From NCBI GenBank assembly GCA_947493535.1, contig CANLRK010000007.1, positions 62,001 through 126,000 of the forward strand: a stretch of 64,000 nucleotides of DNA, read 5' to 3'. Every line of letters starts with the position of its first letter. Position 1 is the stretch's first letter. Made by a program: the position numbers and the translations under genes. Under the pieces are notes generated by a model. It was not told where the DNA came from and ran no database searches. It was given only the letters and a program-made list of their open reading frames with translations. Positions 62,045 through 64,000 of this stretch are shown one piece after another. Source of the DNA: an uncultured Flavobacteriaceae bacterium. GTDB taxonomy: Bacteria; Bacteroidota; Bacteroidia; Flavobacteriales; Flavobacteriaceae.

Positions 62045-64000
62045 TTAGTATGCTAATAGCTCTTTTAATGCAGACTCAAACCTATTTTTAGGTAAGTACT
62101 GCTGCTCTAAAGAGGGTAAAAAAGGAATTGGCGTAGCTAAACTAGAAACTCTTTTTACAGGAGCATCTAATGCCTCAAAACAGTTTTCCATTAGTAATGC
62201 AGATAAATCACTACCAAATCCGCCAAACTCAGAATCTTCTTGTAAAATTATAGCTTTACCTGTTTTTCTCACAGAGTTAAAAATAGCTGTTTCATCTAAA
62301 GGCACAAGTGAACGTAAATCAATTAAATCGGCCGAAATTTCAGGATTATTCGCTAAAGTTTCTAAAGCCCAATGCACTCCCGCTCCAAAAGTGATGATAG
62401 TTACATCATTTCCTTCTTTAAGCAAGCTAGCTTTACCAAAAGGAAGTGTGTAATAATCTGTAGGAACATCTTGATATATACTTCTATATAGAGCTTTATG
62501 CTCAAAAAACAATACCGGATTAGGGTCGTTTATTGCAGTAGCTAACAGACCTTTTGCATCTACAGGAAAAGCTGGATATACAACTTTTAATCCGGGTACA
62601 GTAGTAAACCATGCTTCATTGGTTTGAGAATGAAATGGTCCTGCACCAACTCCTGCTCCACAAGGCATACGTACAACTACATCGGCGTTTTGTCCCCAAC
62701 GGTAATGTGATTTTGCTAGTAAGTTTACAATTGGATTAAAACCTGAGGAAACAAAATCTGCGAATTGCATTTCCATAACTGATTTAATGCCATTAACAGA
62801 TAAACCATAGGCAGCAGAAACTATTGCCGATTCGCATATAGGAGTATTACGAACTCTATCTTTCCCAAAAGCCTCTATAAATCCGTCTGTTATTTTAAAC
62901 ACTCCTCCATACTCTGCTATATCTTGCCCCATAATAACTAAATCATTATGCTTCTCCATAGACTGATATAAACCTTCTGATATTGCATCAACCAAACGAA
63001 TATTTTTTGTGCTTTTTACAGGTTTAATATCTTGATAATTAAAACTTTTAAACACATCATTTAATTCAACACTTAAATTAACTTCAATTGCAGGTTCGTC
63101 AAAAGCTAATTTTAAATTAGCATCAATTTGCTCTTTAATAGCTGCTGAAATTTCAGTATGTAATGTGTCATTTAACACCCCTTCTTTTTCTAAAAAAGTT
63201 TTGAAATTGGTTATCGGGTCTTTGGTAGCCCAAGCATCCATTAAATCTTGAGGTACATATTTTGTTCCACTAGCTTCCTCATGACCACGCATACGGAACG
63301 TTTTAAACTCTATCAATACTGGTCTTGGATTTTCACGCATGTCTGCAACAATCGCTTCAATTTTGGTATATACATCTATAATATTATTACCATCAATTAT
63401 ATGTGCTTCCATGCCATAGCCCATACCTCTATCGGCTAAATGTTCGCAATTAAATTGTTCGTTAACTGGTGTAGACAAGCCATAACCATTATTTTCAATA
63501 CAAAACAGCACTGGTAAATTCCATACAGAAGCTACGTTTAATGCTTCATGTATGTCACCTTCACTAGTACCACCATCACCAGTAAAAACAGCGCAAACTT
63601 GCTTGTTTTTCTTTAATAAATTTCCCAGAGCAATTCCATCTGCCAAACCGAATTGTGGTCCTAAATGAGAAATCATTCCTACAATATTATAATCTTGTGT
63701 ACCAAAGTGAAAACTTCTATCACGACCTTTAGTAAATCCGTTAGCCTTACCTTGCCATTGTGAGAATAGTCGATGTAAAGGGATTTCTCTAGTAGTAAAT
63801 ACACCTAAATTTCTATGCATTGGCAGAATATATTCTTCTTTATTTAAAACTGAAGTTACTCCTACTGATATAGCTTCTTGACCAATACCAGAAAACCATT
63901 TAGAAATTTTTCCTTGTCGTAATAAAATAAGCATTTTTTCCTCAATCATTCGAGGGGTTAGCATTGCTTTATATAATTTTAATAAGGTATCATCACTTAA
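62045..64000 (-). CDS. Fused 2-oxo-acid dehydrogenase E1 component (alpha+beta), 5' end beyond window
   Basis: The reading frame runs off the right edge, and 651 residues are visible. An internal ATG at 63964 is not the start, because the 12 codons before it (LSDDTLLKLYKA) are conserved E1-alpha sequence. The alpha half has the thiamine diphosphate motif FTGDGGTSEGDIHEA ... NNGYGLSTP and the RMRGHEEASG loop. The beta half has IMGQDIAEYGGVF, MQFADFVSSGFNPI and RMPCGAGVGAGPFHSQTNEAWF. This single-chain form is typical of Bacteroidota branched-chain 2-oxoacid dehydrogenases. It may also act on pyruvate. E2 and E3 genes are not in the window. A terminator follows the stop. Confidence 0.93.
   Translation of the reverse strand, partial: LSDDTLLKLYKAMLTPRMIEEKMLILLRQGKISKWFSGIGQEAISVGVTSVLNKEEYILPMHRNLGVFTTREIPLHRLFSQWQGKANGFTKGRDRSFHFGTQDYNIVGMISHLGPQFGLADGIALGNLLKKNKQVCAVFTGDGGTSEGDIHEALNVASVWNLPVLFCIENNGYGLSTPVNEQFNCEHLADRGMGYGMEAHIIDGNNIIDVYTKIEAIVADMRENPRPVLIEFKTFRMRGHEEASGTKYVPQDLMDAWATKDPITNFKTFLEKEGVLNDTLHTEISAAIKEQIDANLKLAFDEPAIEVNLSVELNDVFKSFNYQDIKPVKSTKNIRLVDAISEGLYQSMEKHNDLVIMGQDIAEYGGVFKITDGFIEAFGKDRVRNTPICESAIVSAAYGLSVNGIKSVMEMQFADFVSSGFNPIVNLLAKSHYRWGQNADVVVRMPCGAGVGAGPFHSQTNEAWFTTVPGLKVVYPAFPVDAKGLLATAINDPNPVLFFEHKALYRSIYQDVPTDYYTLPFGKASLLKEGNDVTIITFGAGVHWALETLANNPEISADLIDLRSLVPLDETAIFNSVRKTGKAIILQEDSEFGGFGSDLSALLMENCFEALDAPVKRVSSLATPIPFLPSLEQQYLPKNRFESALKELLAY

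Noticed and set aside
62045-63964. E1 gene starting at the ATG at 63964
   Set aside because: The frame is open to the window edge and the preceding 12 codons fit the conserved E1-alpha N-terminal helix, so the gene is 5'-truncated by the window.

Overview
The window comes from a low-GC chromosome of the phylum Bacteroidota, most likely a marine member of the Flavobacteriaceae. The evidence is a PorX regulator, three secreted proteins with type IX secretion (T9SS) C-terminal sorting domains, an LpxC-FabZ fusion, LytS/LytTR pairs with propeller sensor domains, TAnnTTTG-type -7 promoter elements, few Shine-Dalgarno sequences and strong AT bias. No rRNA, tRNA, CRISPR array, phage genes or intact insertion sequence was seen.

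Layout. 0-5 kb: an AMP-forming acyl-CoA ligase, then a minus-strand block with a DUF4258-like protein, alanine dehydrogenase, tsaE and porX. 5-12.4 kb: HD hydrolase and lipid A operon (lpxD, lpxC-fabZ, lpxA), efp, a second lpxD-like gene, an NTF2-like gene and sucD. 12.5-19 kb: a large M16 lipoprotein peptidase and a 1141-residue T9SS-secreted propeller/PKD protein. 19-24 kb: an RlmI-like methyltransferase, small unknown genes, a MscS channel and a DUF1456 protein, then a compact cluster of three mini-ORFs. 24-32.4 kb (minus strand): a lipoprotein, RecQ, an RluE-like synthase, topoisomerase III, SelO and a DUF1853 protein. 33-41 kb: a LytS/LytTR system followed by a double-hotdog protein, a T9SS M23 peptidase and a T9SS leucine-rich-repeat protein. 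41-45 kb: a second LytTR/LytS pair, a phosphoesterase, a CPBP protease, a cupin and an array of inverted repeats. 45.6-58 kb: accessory metabolic, regulatory and envelope genes with several decayed fragments. 58-64 kb: a Bcr/CflA transporter, a TruC-like synthase, a PrsW-like protease and a fused E1 dehydrogenase running off the right edge.

Three regulatory or micro-gene patterns stand out, all read directly from the sequence. First, a direct-repeat operator (two TACCATANCCTAA-like 13-mers 20-21 bp apart) occurs twice before the 33 kb LytS/LytTR operon and once before each of two downstream genes, outlining a probable LytTR regulon. Second, two tandem paralogous 28-codon ORFs plus a 44-codon ORF form a self-contained unit at 23.8-24.3 kb, with an AGTACT palindrome upstream and a shared bidirectional terminator downstream. 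Third, a membrane-bound winged-helix regulator and a divergent secreted protein flank two TTGACACTT repeats exactly 22 bp apart.

Family assignments come from reading motifs by eye. Functions are inferred from those families; no database search was run.
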